DNA of 64,000 nt, taken from positions 496,001 through 560,000 of the forward strand of contig NZ_JAAVKI010000003.1 in the NCBI RefSeq assembly GCF_011806525.1, written 5' to 3'. A program made the translations under genes and the position numbers. This DNA is from Thalassospira sp. HF15. Lineage in GTDB: Bacteria; Pseudomonadota; Alphaproteobacteria; Rhodospirillales; Thalassospiraceae. The stretch's first letter is position 1; the number at the start of each line of letters is the position of its first letter. This document shows, piece after piece, positions 28,154 to 37,540 of the stretch. The notes below the pieces were generated by a model, which had not been told where the DNA came from, did no database searches, and was given only the letters and a program-made list of their open reading frames with translations.

Positions 28154-29191
28154 CTAGTTTTTCGAAAGCTCAAGATAGCCCTTAAGAACCGCGGCCACAT
28201 TGTGCCCGATCACATCATGGGCATAGCCGCCTTCCATGGTGAAGACGGTTTTAAGGCCCAACCGTCCGATCATCTGGCCAATACGGTTGAAATCATCGGT
28301 CTGGAGTTTGAAATCACAAATCGGCTCCGCCTCGTGGGCATCGACACCCAAGGCAACCACCAGCGCATCAGCCTTCCAGGTCAGAAGTTTCTGCATGGCC
28401 TTGGCAAATCCCTGCCCCCACGCACCAAAATCACTGCCGCCCGGAAGCGGGATATTCAGGTTTGCGCCCTGCCCGTCATTGCGCCCGGTTTCATTGGCAT
28501 AGCCCATGAAGAACGGGAACTGATGGGTCGGATCGGCATGGATGGATATGGTCAGGACATCGCCACGTTCATAGAAAATATCCTGCGCGCCGTTGCCGTG
28601 ATGGTAATCGATATCAAGGATCGCAACCTTTTTCGCGCCCTTGGAAATCATGTGCTGGGCGGCGATGGCGGCATTATTCAAGAAACAATACCCACCATAC
28701 CGATTGCCATGGGCATGGTGACCGGGCGGGCGGGTCAGTGCAAAGGAAGATTCATCCTCGCTCCAGGCGGCTTCGGCAGCCGAGATCACAGTCTGCGCCC
28801 CCCAATAGGCGGCCTTCCAGGTGCCTTGCGTAATCGGCGTGTCCGATGAAATGGCATACTGGCCCAGACGCGCACTGATATGTTCGGGCTTGCCGCCGGA
28901 AAAACCGCCCGTCGGCCAGACATAGGGGAAGGCATCCCCTTTGTTGCCAGCCTTGGTCCAGCCATCCCACGCGGTTTCAAGGAATTCGATATAGTCGGGA
29001 TCGTGGATTGCGCGGATCGGGTCCATGCCATGATCCTTGGGATCAAACAGCTGCGCCTTGATGGCATGGGCTACCGCATCGCGAATGATCGGAATACGCC
29101 GGGCATTCTCGAAACACGGCACCATGCGCCCGTGATGCATTTCGCCAGCCCCGTCATGGGCATCGTGACGCGAATTGAAGAAAACCCGCAT
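28154..29191 (-). CDS. histone-deacetylase-family acetylpolyamine amidohydrolase
   Basis: 345 aa. The class II/AphA-like deacetylase fold shows RPPGHHAHG (tandem catalytic His), LDIDYHHGNG and ALGVDAHE (zinc ligands Asp, His, Asp), and EGGYAHD (transition-state Tyr). The start MRVFFNSRHDAHDGAGEMHHGRMVP resembles bacterial acetylpolyamine amidohydrolases. It probably deacetylates acetylputrescine or related amines in the cytoplasm, but the exact substrate is uncertain. Confidence 0.82.
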   Translation of the reverse strand: MRVFFNSRHDAHDGAGEMHHGRMVPCFENARRIPIIRDAVAHAIKAQLFDPKDHGMDPIRAIHDPDYIEFLETAWDGWTKAGNKGDAFPYVWPTGGFSGGKPEHISARLGQYAISSDTPITQGTWKAAYWGAQTVISAAEAAWSEDESSFALTRPPGHHAHGNRYGGYCFLNNAAIAAQHMISKGAKKVAILDIDYHHGNGAQDIFYERGDVLTISIHADPTHQFPFFMGYANETGRNDGQGANLNIPLPGGSDFGAWGQGFAKAMQKLLTWKADALVVALGVDAHEAEPICDFKLQTDDFNRIGQMIGRLGLKTVFTMEGGYAHDVIGHNVAAVLKGYLELSKN

Positions 29192-29268
29192 GGCACCGCT
29201 CTCCTACTAAAACTCTATATCGGCCACCATCATGACGCCCGATACGCTGTGTTGCACGCAGAAAGCGG

Positions 29269-30438
29269 TTATTTCTTGGCGGTATAAAGCAGTTTTTCGA
29301 TGGTATCGAGGAACACACCCAACTGATTGCGCAGATTTTCCGACTGATCAGCAAGGCGGTCGGCCATATCACGTGTGGTATCGGCAGCCTCGCCGGTACG
29401 TCCGGCCATGTCGGAAACAACCGTGATGTTATCGGTCACTTCCTGTGCGCCGCCCGATGCCTGTTCGACATTGCGGGTGATGTTGGTCGACAGGTTCGCC
29501 TGGGTTTCGACATTGCCCGAAATCGTGTCCGAACGTGCCGCCAGATCATCAATCACGCCAGCAATCTCACGGATCGATCCGACCGACTGTTCAATGGCGG
29601 TCTGGATGTCCTGAACCTTTTCCTCGATGCTTTCGGTTGCCTTGCTGGTCTGGTTGGCAAGTCCCTTGACCTCGTTGGCAACCACCGCAAAGCCTTTGCC
29701 GGCTTCACCGGCACGGGCGGCCTCGATGGTCGCATTCAGCGCCAGAAGGTTGGTCTGGGCGGCAATGTCACGGATGAAGCTGACCACTTCGACAATCTCG
29801 CCAGCAGCCGCTTCAAGCTGTCCGATACGACCATCGGTTTCCTGGGCAAGACCATTGGCCCGGTTGGCAATTTCGACTGATTCGCGGGCCTGCTGGGAAA
29901 CGTCGCGGATCGACTCATTAAGTTCCTCGGACGCTGCGGAAAGCTCGCTCACATTGCTTGCGGTCTGACGCGCGGCTGCGGCCACGTTGGTCGACCGCGA
30001 ACTGGTTTCATGGGCGATCGAATTGGCATCACCAGACGCATCGGAAAGCGCGGACGCCGCATTGGCGATGTCATCCACCGCGGCAAAGGATCCGCTTTTG
30101 AATTCATCGAGAATATCGGCAAAACCTGAGAGCTTCTGCTCGATCGAGGCACTGGCCGCATTGATGCGCTTGGCCGAAGACAGATATTCACCGACAAGGC
30201 CGGTTTCGACGATGCGCCGGTAATAGCGGTTCTCGGAAACAGCCCCCATCGATGCCGCACTTTCACGCAGAAACGCGTCATTGCGGTCAATCAGACGGTT
30301 GATTGCAATGAACAGTTCACGCATGTCCGGATGACTGTCGACATTGGTAATACGGGCTTCGTAATCACCATCTGCTGCGGCCAGAACCACATCCAGTGCT
30401 TTTTTGATACCTGATTTTGAACCACCAAACAGCGACAT
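29269..30438 (-). CDS. soluble methyl-accepting chemotaxis protein
   Basis: About 389 aa from the ATG at 30438 ([15 protein letters not shown]). No membrane segment is present. A short N-terminal region (about 1-90) precedes a long coiled-coil signalling domain with the hairpin tip [36 protein letters not shown]. It lies downstream of a PAS-domain gene in the same direction. The two together have the parts of an Aer-type receptor split over two cytoplasmic proteins. The in-frame ATG at 30477 is a less likely start. Confidence 0.88.
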   Translation of the reverse strand: MSLFGGSKSGIKKALDVVLAAADGDYEARITNVDSHPDMRELFIAINRLIDRNDAFLRESAASMGAVSENRYYRRIVETGLVGEYLSSAKRINAASASIEQKLSGFADILDEFKSGSFAAVDDIANAASALSDASGDANSIAHETSSRSTNVAAAARQTASNVSELSAASEELNESIRDVSQQARESVEIANRANGLAQETDGRIGQLEAAAGEIVEVVSFIRDIAAQTNLLALNATIEAARAGEAGKGFAVVANEVKGLANQTSKATESIEEKVQDIQTAIEQSVGSIREIAGVIDDLAARSDTISGNVETQANLSTNITRNVEQASGGAQEVTDNITVVSDMAGRTGEAADTTRDMADRLADQSENLRNQLGVFLDTIEKLLYTAKK

Positions 30439-30485
30439 TAGAACCTCGAACCTTCGATTTCTCGGGCGGGGAGACACCCAAATTT

Positions 30486-31019
30486 CTAGAGACTTTGTAT
30501 AAACTCGTCGTAGGACATACCCGCATCAGACAGCTTCTGCATCAAAGCTTTGGACGCGGCATTCATCCCGTCCTTCCGATTGGGCGTGCTTTCCTCGATC
30601 TTGCGGAGCTCCGCATACAGAGGAATGATCTTTTCGCTCAGAACTTTCGGGTCCGGCACCCGACGGTTGGAATGATACCCAATCACATTGTGATTGGCAT
30701 CAAAGGTTGGCGTGACATGGGCAAAGACCCAGTAATGGTCGCCGTTGCTGGCCATGTTCACGACATAGGCAAAAATCTCGTGCCCGCTCGAGATCCGGTC
30801 CCACAAAAGCTTGAAAATGCAGCGCGGCATATCCGGATGGCGGATCATTGCATGCGGCTGGCCAAGCACTTGTTTTTCCGTATAGTCGGAAAGGCGCAAG
30901 AACACCTCATTGGCGTAAGTAATCCGCCCTTTGAGGTCAGTCTTGCTGACGATCAATTCTTCCGGTTTGAAATGGCGTTCCCGTCCTGAAGGCTGAATGC
31001 CAGAAGGCTTGTCGCTCAC
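30486..31019 (-). CDS. Aer-like PAS-domain protein
   Basis: 177 aa. One PAS domain (about residues 18-125) shows [43 protein letters not shown] and [12 protein letters not shown], the features of the FAD-binding PAS of the aerotaxis receptor Aer. The C-terminal part (about 130-177) is helical and has no receptor domain. It is followed 48 bases later by the soluble MCP. It probably senses redox state or oxygen and acts on that MCP. Confidence 0.82.
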   Translation of the reverse strand: MSDKPSGIQPSGRERHFKPEELIVSKTDLKGRITYANEVFLRLSDYTEKQVLGQPHAMIRHPDMPRCIFKLLWDRISSGHEIFAYVVNMASNGDHYWVFAHVTPTFDANHNVIGYHSNRRVPDPKVLSEKIIPLYAELRKIEESTPNRKDGMNAASKALMQKLSDAGMSYDEFIQSL

Positions 31020-31474
31020 CGTAAGACCCCGTTTCTTTTGTAAGACATGCCGGCAATCTTGGTTGCGGCGAAATGAATTACTTTATTATCATTTAATATA
31101 AGCAATGCGAAGCTAAATGTCTGGTCTTCTTACGCTTCTTTGCCAATAACTAACAGACTAATCTGGAATTATTATTGGTGAAAGTATTATCGCACCAAAG
31201 ACTATTCAACCCCCGCGCAATAAAGAAGACATGTCTTCCAAACAGCGTCTCGACTTTTGGACCTCAAAGCTGAGTTAATCGTCCTTGATACAAATTCGGT
31301 CTCTTGATGCGGGAAAACATGGACTTATCACCAATTGGAATGTGAACCACCTCCCAATGGATCATGCGACCCCATGCAACAGTATGTGAAATTTGGCACA
31401 CAGATGAATTAAGCATCTTCGTAACGGATTTCATGTATCATCAACCCAAACGGGAACCGTCAGGGACACAGTCG
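31020..31474. other. 455-nt non-coding region
   Basis: An AT-rich divergent region between the PAS gene and a small hypothetical gene, with several runs such as TTATTATCATTTAATATAA. It must hold promoters for both sides. No convincing operator, RNA or coding region was recognised. Confidence 0.4.
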
Positions 31475-31852
31475 ATGTCGAAAGATCTTCGGAATTTTCC
31501 ATATCGCGTCGTCATTCATGAACAGCAGTCAGCACAAGCTGTGCTGGATTGGCTCGATACCAATGTCATGAGCAGGAACTGGACGATGGGGATTCGAAAC
31601 ATCGAAATCCCGCGGTCCGGTCAGTCGGATCCAATCGTCGATATGGTGATCTATTTCAACCGCCGTGGCGACATGGAACGCTTCCGCGACAAATGGGCGG
31701 GCAAGGCACGTGAACACAAGGTCAAGCTGCATGGCTGGCGCGCTGCCCTTTATGCCCTGCGTCATCCACGGACCGAAATGGTCGCCTATGAAAAGGCCGA
31801 GGAACCCAAACCCAAACCCATGGACAAAGACAAAGCCAAGAAGGCCGACTGA
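31475..31852 (+). CDS. hypothetical protein with Lys-rich tail
   Basis: About 125 aa from the ATG at 31475 (AGGGA nine bases upstream). I do not recognise the family. The N-terminal 95 residues look like a compact alpha/beta domain (FPYRVVIHEQQSAQAVLDWL, DMVIYFNRRGDMERFRDKWAG). The last 25 residues are Glu/Lys/Pro-rich (KPKPMDKDKAKKAD), probably disordered. An in-frame ATG at 31364 is possible but has no support. Confidence 0.6.
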   Translation: MSKDLRNFPYRVVIHEQQSAQAVLDWLDTNVMSRNWTMGIRNIEIPRSGQSDPIVDMVIYFNRRGDMERFRDKWAGKAREHKVKLHGWRAALYALRHPRTEMVAYEKAEEPKPKPMDKDKAKKAD

Positions 31853-31914
31853 TCAATGGCGCTGCGACACGTTGCGAGCCGATCCGCAAGCTCCGTTCCC
31901 GGCCCCTTCGCATG

Positions 31915-31948
31915 AAAAAAGCCCCGCGCAACCTAATGCACGGGGCTT
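31915..31948 (-). terminator. terminator of the BMP gene
   Basis: A stem AAGCCCCG / CGGGGCTT is followed by TTTTTT when read on the minus strand. It ends the purine transporter series. Confidence 0.8.
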
Positions 31949-31985
31949 CGTCATTTAGCCGACCCGGATGGATCGAAAGTCTGAC

Positions 31986-33068
31986 TTATTTCGGCAGTTC
32001 GGCATCAATGCCCTGGATGTACCAGTCCATGCCCAGAAGCATGCCGTCATCAGCAACTTCGCCTTCTGCAACACGCAGTTCGCCAGCCTGGTCATAGATC
32101 GGGCCGGTGAACGGGTGGAATTCACCCGATGCGATTTTGGCAGCGGTTTCTTCTGCCAGTGCTTTCACGTCATCAGGCATGTTGGTGTACGGTGCCATTT
32201 CGACCATGCCGGTGTCGATGCCACCCCAGGTGTCCATGGATTCCCAAGTACCATCAGCAACCGCTTTGGCACGTGCCACATAGTAGCTGTCCCAGTTATC
32301 AACAATCGCGGTCAGCTGTGCTTTCGGTGCGAACTTGATCATGTCAGATGCCTGACCGAAACCAAGAACGCCACGGTTTTCAGCAACCTGAAGCGGTGCC
32401 GGGCTGTCGGTGTGCTGAACCATGATGTCTGCACCCTGGTCAATCAGCGCCTTGGCCGCATCGCCTTCCTTGCCCGGATCGTACCAGGTGTTGGCCCATA
32501 CGACTTTGACTTCAACGTCCGGGTTCACCGACCATGCACCCATCATGAAGGAGTTGATGCCACGGACAACTTCCGGGATCGGGAAGGAACCGACATAGCC
32601 AACAACGTTCGACTTGGTCATTTTACCGGCAATCACACCAGCAACATAACGGCCTTCATAGAAACGGGCAGCATAGGTCGACAGGTTGTCGGCACGCTTG
32701 TAACCGGTTGCATGCTCGAACTTGACGTTCGGGAACTGCTTGGCAACTTTTTCGGTCGGGTTCATGTACCCGAACGAGGTGGTGAAGATCAGGTTGTGGC
32801 CGGTCTGGGCCATCTGACGGATCACACGCTCGGCATCGGCACCTTCCGGCACGCTTTCGACATAGCTGGTCGATGCAGCATCACCGAGTTCGGCTTCAAT
32901 CGCCTGACGGCCGATGTCGTGACGATACGACCAACCGTGGTCACCAATCGGGCCGACATAGACGAAACCGACTTTGACGTCTTCGGCCTGGGCTGCACCC
33001 ATGCCGGTTGCGAGGGCACCAACAGCCGCCACAGCGGCAAGTGTGCGCTTCACGAGGCTTGCATTCAT
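31986..33068 (-). CDS. BMP-family ABC transporter substrate-binding protein
   Basis: This 360-aa periplasmic protein has a signal peptide (cleavage near AQA-ED). The motif VGFVYVGPIGDHGWSYRHDIGRQA places it in the BMP/PnrA family that binds nucleosides and purines. It is the last gene of the transporter set and lies 207 bases after the permeases, with its own possible operator. In this setting it probably delivers purines or nucleosides for catabolism. Confidence 0.9.
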   Translation of the reverse strand: MNASLVKRTLAAVAAVGALATGMGAAQAEDVKVGFVYVGPIGDHGWSYRHDIGRQAIEAELGDAASTSYVESVPEGADAERVIRQMAQTGHNLIFTTSFGYMNPTEKVAKQFPNVKFEHATGYKRADNLSTYAARFYEGRYVAGVIAGKMTKSNVVGYVGSFPIPEVVRGINSFMMGAWSVNPDVEVKVVWANTWYDPGKEGDAAKALIDQGADIMVQHTDSPAPLQVAENRGVLGFGQASDMIKFAPKAQLTAIVDNWDSYYVARAKAVADGTWESMDTWGGIDTGMVEMAPYTNMPDDVKALAEETAAKIASGEFHPFTGPIYDQAGELRVAEGEVADDGMLLGMDWYIQGIDAELPK

Positions 33069-33094
33069 AATTTAGTCTCCCTGTTAGACACTCA

Positions 33095-33120
33095 ATCAGG
33101 ATTTATACGTAATTCCTGAT
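33095..33120. promoter_or_regulatory. candidate operator upstream of the BMP gene
   Basis: ATCAGGATTT-TACGT-AATTCCTGAT has 9 of 10 arm positions complementary. It lies within 55 bases of the BMP start codon, where a promoter for this gene is expected. Confidence 0.35.
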
Positions 33121-33275
33121 CGCAATCAATGACGCGTTCCTGCACAAACCAAATCTCAGACAAACCGGCCACGCCGTGCCCGGCTTGTGTGAGGTTTGGC
33201 AAGTACAGTCTTCCTCCCGTCGGGCCAAAACATCATTTGACGTGTTTCGGTCCCGTACACAAAGCCGCCAAAACC

Positions 33276-34196
33276 CTATTGGGCGGCCCTGAACGCCTGA
33301 CCAATACAGGCCGGCGCATTCAGTCTGATTTTCGCGCGGTCGCTTGAAATAATCACCAGCACAATCACAGTTGCCAGATACGGCAGCATCGACATGAACT
33401 GGCTGGGCACATGAATACCCGCACCCTGCGCATGCAACTGCATCACCGAAATCAGGCCAAACATATAGGCCCCGGCAACCAAGCGTCCCGGACGCCAGGT
33501 GGCGAACACCACCAGTGCCAGTGCGATCCAGCCACGACCGGCCGTCATGTTTTCGGCCCACATCGGCGTATAGGACAGCGAAAGATACGCACCGCCAAGG
33601 CCCGCCATCGCCCCGCCAAACATCGTGGCAAGATAGCGGATCTTGATCACGGAATAGCCAATCGCATGTGCGGAATGATGAGAATCACCAACCGCCTTCA
33701 GCACAAGTCCGGCACGCGATTTCGCGAGGAACCAGCCCACCCCGATCACAGCCGCAATCGACAGATACACCAGAAAATCCTGCCCAAACAGGATCGGCCC
33801 GACAATCGGAATGGCGCTGATGCCCGGGATCGAAAGACCCGGCAGCGGTTCAATCGCAAAGCCGACAAAACCCGATCCGACAAGGGCAGAGAAACCAACC
33901 CCGAAGATCGTCAGCGCCAGACCCGTCGCCACCTGATTGGCCATAAGTGTCAGGGTCAGAAACGCAAAGATCAGCGACATCAAGGTTCCGGCCACAACGG
34001 CTGCCAGAATGCCAAGGGTCGCCGACCCGCTTGAGGCCGTCACGGCAAAACCGGCAATCGCGCCGACCAGCATCATGCCTTCAACGCCAAGGTTGAGAAC
34101 GCCGGACTTTTCGGTCACCAACTCACCGGTTGCCGCCAGCAAAAGCGGGGTCGAGGCGGTAATCACCGTCAGGATAAAGGGAACAATCCATTCCAT
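33276..34196 (-). CDS. purine/nucleoside ABC transporter permease 2
   Basis: This 306-aa permease of the BMP-associated type (NupQ-like) has about eight to ten hydrophobic segments and the segment EKSGVLNLGVEGMMLVGAIAGF, typical of this class. The start shares one base with the stop of the preceding permease (TAATG), so translation is coupled. Confidence 0.9.
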   Translation of the reverse strand: MEWIVPFILTVITASTPLLLAATGELVTEKSGVLNLGVEGMMLVGAIAGFAVTASSGSATLGILAAVVAGTLMSLIFAFLTLTLMANQVATGLALTIFGVGFSALVGSGFVGFAIEPLPGLSIPGISAIPIVGPILFGQDFLVYLSIAAVIGVGWFLAKSRAGLVLKAVGDSHHSAHAIGYSVIKIRYLATMFGGAMAGLGGAYLSLSYTPMWAENMTAGRGWIALALVVFATWRPGRLVAGAYMFGLISVMQLHAQGAGIHVPSQFMSMLPYLATVIVLVIISSDRAKIRLNAPACIGQAFRAAQ

Positions 34197-35275
34197 TATG
34201 CGGTTCTCCCTTTTGCCGCGATGGAGCCGAAACGAATGCGGTACTTGGTCAAAACATCACAGGCCAGCAGGAAGAACAGCAAGATCCCCTGGAACAACCC
34301 GGTCACGGCATTTGGCAAGCCCAACGTAATCTGCGCCAGTTCACCCCCCAGATAGGTCAGCGCCATGATCAAACCGCCAAACAGAATACCCACCGGATGC
34401 AACCGGCCAAGGAACGCGACAATAATCGCGGTAAAGCCATAACCCGGTGAAATGGATGGCTGAAGCTGCCCAATCGGCCCTGCCACCTCAAACAATCCGG
34501 CCAGACCGGCCAATGCCCCACCCAAAAGCAAGGTAAACCACACCATGCGTTTCTGACGGAACCCGACATGGCGGGCCGCCTGCGGGGCCTTGCCGACAAC
34601 ACGCAGCTGGAAACCGATCACGGACTTTGACAGCAACAACCACCCGGCAATCACCACAAACACTGCAACCGCCGTCCCAAGATGGACACGCGTGCCGTCA
34701 TAAATGATCGGCAACAAACCCGCATCCGGGAACGGACGTGATTCCGGGAAGTTGAAGCCTTCCGGGTTACGCCACGGCCCATGGACAAGAAAGCTTAGGA
34801 ACAGCGTTGCGACATAAGTCAGCATCAGGCTGGTCAGAATTTCGTTGGCGTTAAATCGCGTGCGCAGCAAAGCCGGGATCGCGCCCCAAAACGCACCGCC
34901 CAGCGCGCCTAGAACAAACATCGCCGGCATCAAAAGGATGCTTTCGCTGTCATGGAAATAAAGCGCAAGACCCCCGCCGAAAATCGCCCCCATGGTCAGT
35001 TGGCCTTCAGCCCCGATGTTCCAGACATTGGCCCGGAACCCCATGGCAAGACCGACCGCAATGATGACAAGCGGGGTCGCCTTCACCAACAGCTCGGAAA
35101 TGCCATAGCTGTTATTGATCGGCAGAATGAAAAACGTATAAAGCGCGTCAAACGGGTTCTTGCCCAGAAAGGCAAAAATGATCCCGCCGACGACAAGCGT
35201 CATAAGGATTGCCAGAACCGGCGACAGATAAACCATCGCCTGTGAATGCTGGCGACGGGGTTCAAGCCTGACCAA
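34196..35275 (-). CDS. purine/nucleoside ABC transporter permease 1
   Basis: About 359 aa from a TTG start at 35275, chosen because GGAGG lies seven bases upstream and it gives a 14-base overlap with the ATPase gene. An in-frame ATG at 35332 lies well inside the ATPase gene. The NupP-like sequence has GFRANVWNIGAEGQLTMGAIFGG and about eight to ten membrane segments. It pairs with the second permease. Confidence 0.87.
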   Translation of the reverse strand: MVRLEPRRQHSQAMVYLSPVLAILMTLVVGGIIFAFLGKNPFDALYTFFILPINNSYGISELLVKATPLVIIAVGLAMGFRANVWNIGAEGQLTMGAIFGGGLALYFHDSESILLMPAMFVLGALGGAFWGAIPALLRTRFNANEILTSLMLTYVATLFLSFLVHGPWRNPEGFNFPESRPFPDAGLLPIIYDGTRVHLGTAVAVFVVIAGWLLLSKSVIGFQLRVVGKAPQAARHVGFRQKRMVWFTLLLGGALAGLAGLFEVAGPIGQLQPSISPGYGFTAIIVAFLGRLHPVGILFGGLIMALTYLGGELAQITLGLPNAVTGLFQGILLFFLLACDVLTKYRIRFGSIAAKGRTA

Positions 35276-36893
35276 CGCGACCTCCTTCAACTTCCATGTC
35301 GTTCGCCGGGGTCGCGTTGCCTTCAAGATCATGAAGCCCCCCCATCAACAGACCAATTTCTTCGATGCTGACATCGGCCATCGGGCGCGGCTTGGACATT
35401 TTGCCCTCCGCCATCACCACCACCGAATCACAAATGGCAAAAATCTCGTCCAGGTCCTGCGAAATCACCAGAACCGCCGTGCCCTTGGCTGCCAGATCGA
35501 GCAATGCCTGATGAATGGCACTGGCCGCCCCGGCATCAACGCCCCAGGTCGGCTGGGAAATCACGAGAACACCCGGGTCCTGCAAAATCTCACGCCCGAC
35601 GATAAATTTCTGAAGGTTGCCGCCCGAAAGCGATCCGGCCTCCGCCCCCGAACCGGTGGTCCGCACATCAAACGTCTTGATGATGTTATCGGCGAATGAC
35701 TTGGTCGGCACTTCACGGATAAGCCCCTTGGCCGAAAGCGCCATACGCCGAAACGCGGTCAAAAAACCGTTTTCCGACAGGCTCATATCAGGTACCGCGC
35801 CATGCCCGTTACGTTCTTCAGGCACGAACGTCGCGCCCAGACGACGCCGACGGCGCGGACCGAAATGCGCCACCGACTTGCCATCAATCTTGATGCTATC
35901 AGGTGCCGCTTCCTGTTCGGTTTCACCGGCAAGGGCACGGAACAGCTCGTTCTGGCCGTTCCCGGCCACCCCGGCAACGCCCATGATTTCACCGCCGCGC
36001 ACCTCAAGGTTAATGCCCTTAAGGTCGGTTCCAAACTGTTCATCACTGGCAAGCGACAGGTCGGAAACCGCAAGGCGCACATCACCAAATTTGCGGGCCT
36101 CGCCCCGATCCGGTGCGGTCAATTTCTGGCCGATCATCATTTCGGCCATCGATTTGGCAGTTTCTTCGCGCGGGTCACAGCCCCCGACAACCTTGCCACC
36201 ACGCAGCACCGTCGCCTTCTGGCACAGTGCCTTCACCTCATGCAGCTTGTGGCTGATATAAAGGATTGCACATCCTTCATCGGCCAGTCGCCGCAGGGTT
36301 TCAAACAGCTTTTCGACTTCCTGCGGGGTCAGGACCGAGGTCGGCTCATCAAGGATCAGCAGTTTCGGGTTTTGCAGCAAACACCGGACGATCTCGATGC
36401 GCTGACGTTCGCCCACCGACAGGGTGTAAACATGGCGATCGGGATCAAGCGGCAGACCATAGGTCTTTTCAACTTCCTCGACCTGCTTGCGCAGCGCATC
36501 CATATCGCGCACGTCATTCATCGCCAGCGCAATGTTTTCAAGCACCGTCATGGTTTCAAACAGCGAGAAATGCTGGAACACCAGACCGATCCCCATTTCG
36601 CGCGCATCATGCGGGCTATGGATCGTGACCGGCTTGCCTTCCCAGATCAGCTCGCCCTCATCGGCCTGCAGCACGCCATAGATGATTTTCACAAGCGTAC
36701 TTTTACCCGCCCCGTTTTCACCGAGCAGCGCATGGATTTCACCAGGCTCAATACGGAAACTGATATCGTCATTGGCGAGACACCCCGGAAAGGCCTTGGT
36801 CACACCGCGCACTTCAAGTTGCGCAGGACCTGCCCCCTTCATGGCTTCTGTCCCGGTTTCACCGGTCATTGACGTCACTGTTGCCACCCCCAT
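35262..36893 (-). CDS. purine/nucleoside ABC transporter ATPase (two nucleotide-binding domains)
   Basis: 543 aa with duplicated ATPase domains (about residues 25-260 and 275-520), the RbsA/NupO-like form used with BMP binding proteins. The first domain has Walker A GENGAGKSTLVKIIYG and LSVGERQRIEIVRCLL. The second has a degenerate Walker A (GVAGNGQNEL) and SLSGGNLQKFIVGREI, as is usual. It precedes the permeases. Confidence 0.92.
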   Translation of the reverse strand: MGVATVTSMTGETGTEAMKGAGPAQLEVRGVTKAFPGCLANDDISFRIEPGEIHALLGENGAGKSTLVKIIYGVLQADEGELIWEGKPVTIHSPHDAREMGIGLVFQHFSLFETMTVLENIALAMNDVRDMDALRKQVEEVEKTYGLPLDPDRHVYTLSVGERQRIEIVRCLLQNPKLLILDEPTSVLTPQEVEKLFETLRRLADEGCAILYISHKLHEVKALCQKATVLRGGKVVGGCDPREETAKSMAEMMIGQKLTAPDRGEARKFGDVRLAVSDLSLASDEQFGTDLKGINLEVRGGEIMGVAGVAGNGQNELFRALAGETEQEAAPDSIKIDGKSVAHFGPRRRRRLGATFVPEERNGHGAVPDMSLSENGFLTAFRRMALSAKGLIREVPTKSFADNIIKTFDVRTTGSGAEAGSLSGGNLQKFIVGREILQDPGVLVISQPTWGVDAGAASAIHQALLDLAAKGTAVLVISQDLDEIFAICDSVVVMAEGKMSKPRPMADVSIEEIGLLMGGLHDLEGNATPANDMEVEGGRVGQA

Positions 36894-36956
36894 TTAGCGA
36901 TATGTCTTGCACCCGACACGCGGTTTTACCGCATAACGCACTGCAATCAAACGGTC

Positions 36957-37436
36957 TCAATAAGCAATCTTGTCGGCTTTGAGATCCCAGGCGGCAAAGA
37001 CTTCGCGCGCCTCGGGCAAATCGACATGAACAATCGGCAAGGAACGATCACTGATCGGCTTTGCCACCTCATCATACAGGAACTGATCATCAAAGCCGAT
37101 GGCAGCAGCATCTTCGCGACCATTGGCATAATAAATCTTGTCCAGACGGGCCCAATAGATCGCCGCAAGGCACATCGGGCAAGGTTCGCAGCTGGTATAG
37201 ATTTCGCAGCCCGACAGATCAAACGTGCCCAGCTTCTCGCAGGCCGCGCGAATGGCGCTGACCTCGGCATGGGCGGTCGGGTCGTTCTTGGATGTCACGT
37301 TGTTCCATCCTTCCGCAATCACCTCGTCCTTGCGAACGATGATTGCCCCGAACGGACCACCGCATCCCTCTTCCATCTTCTGCCGCGACAAATCCACGGC
37401 ATGGCGCATATGGCCCTTGGCGTCACACACAGCCAA
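36957..37436 (-). CDS. guaD: guanine deaminase (cytidine-deaminase fold)
   Basis: About 159 aa from a TTG start with GAGGAG five bases upstream. The zinc site is TAHAEVSAI (H56, E58) with TSCEPCPMC (C83, C86). The sequence beyond (IYYANGREDAAAIGFDDQFLYDEVAKP) fits the small Bacillus-type GuaD that turns guanine into xanthine. It sits between xdhC and the transporter genes, exactly where xanthine production is needed. A generic nucleoside deaminase is the alternative. Confidence 0.85.
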   Translation of the reverse strand: MAVCDAKGHMRHAVDLSRQKMEEGCGGPFGAIIVRKDEVIAEGWNNVTSKNDPTAHAEVSAIRAACEKLGTFDLSGCEIYTSCEPCPMCLAAIYWARLDKIYYANGREDAAAIGFDDQFLYDEVAKPISDRSLPIVHVDLPEAREVFAAWDLKADKIAY

Positions 37437-37540
37437 ACTCTCCTCTACGAAACCTCAGGTCCGGTTTCCCGAACCGCCTGATTAGGCCGTCATTGCGCGG
37501 CCCTTTATCATTTATATTGCGCTCAAAGAAGGCCTTAAAC

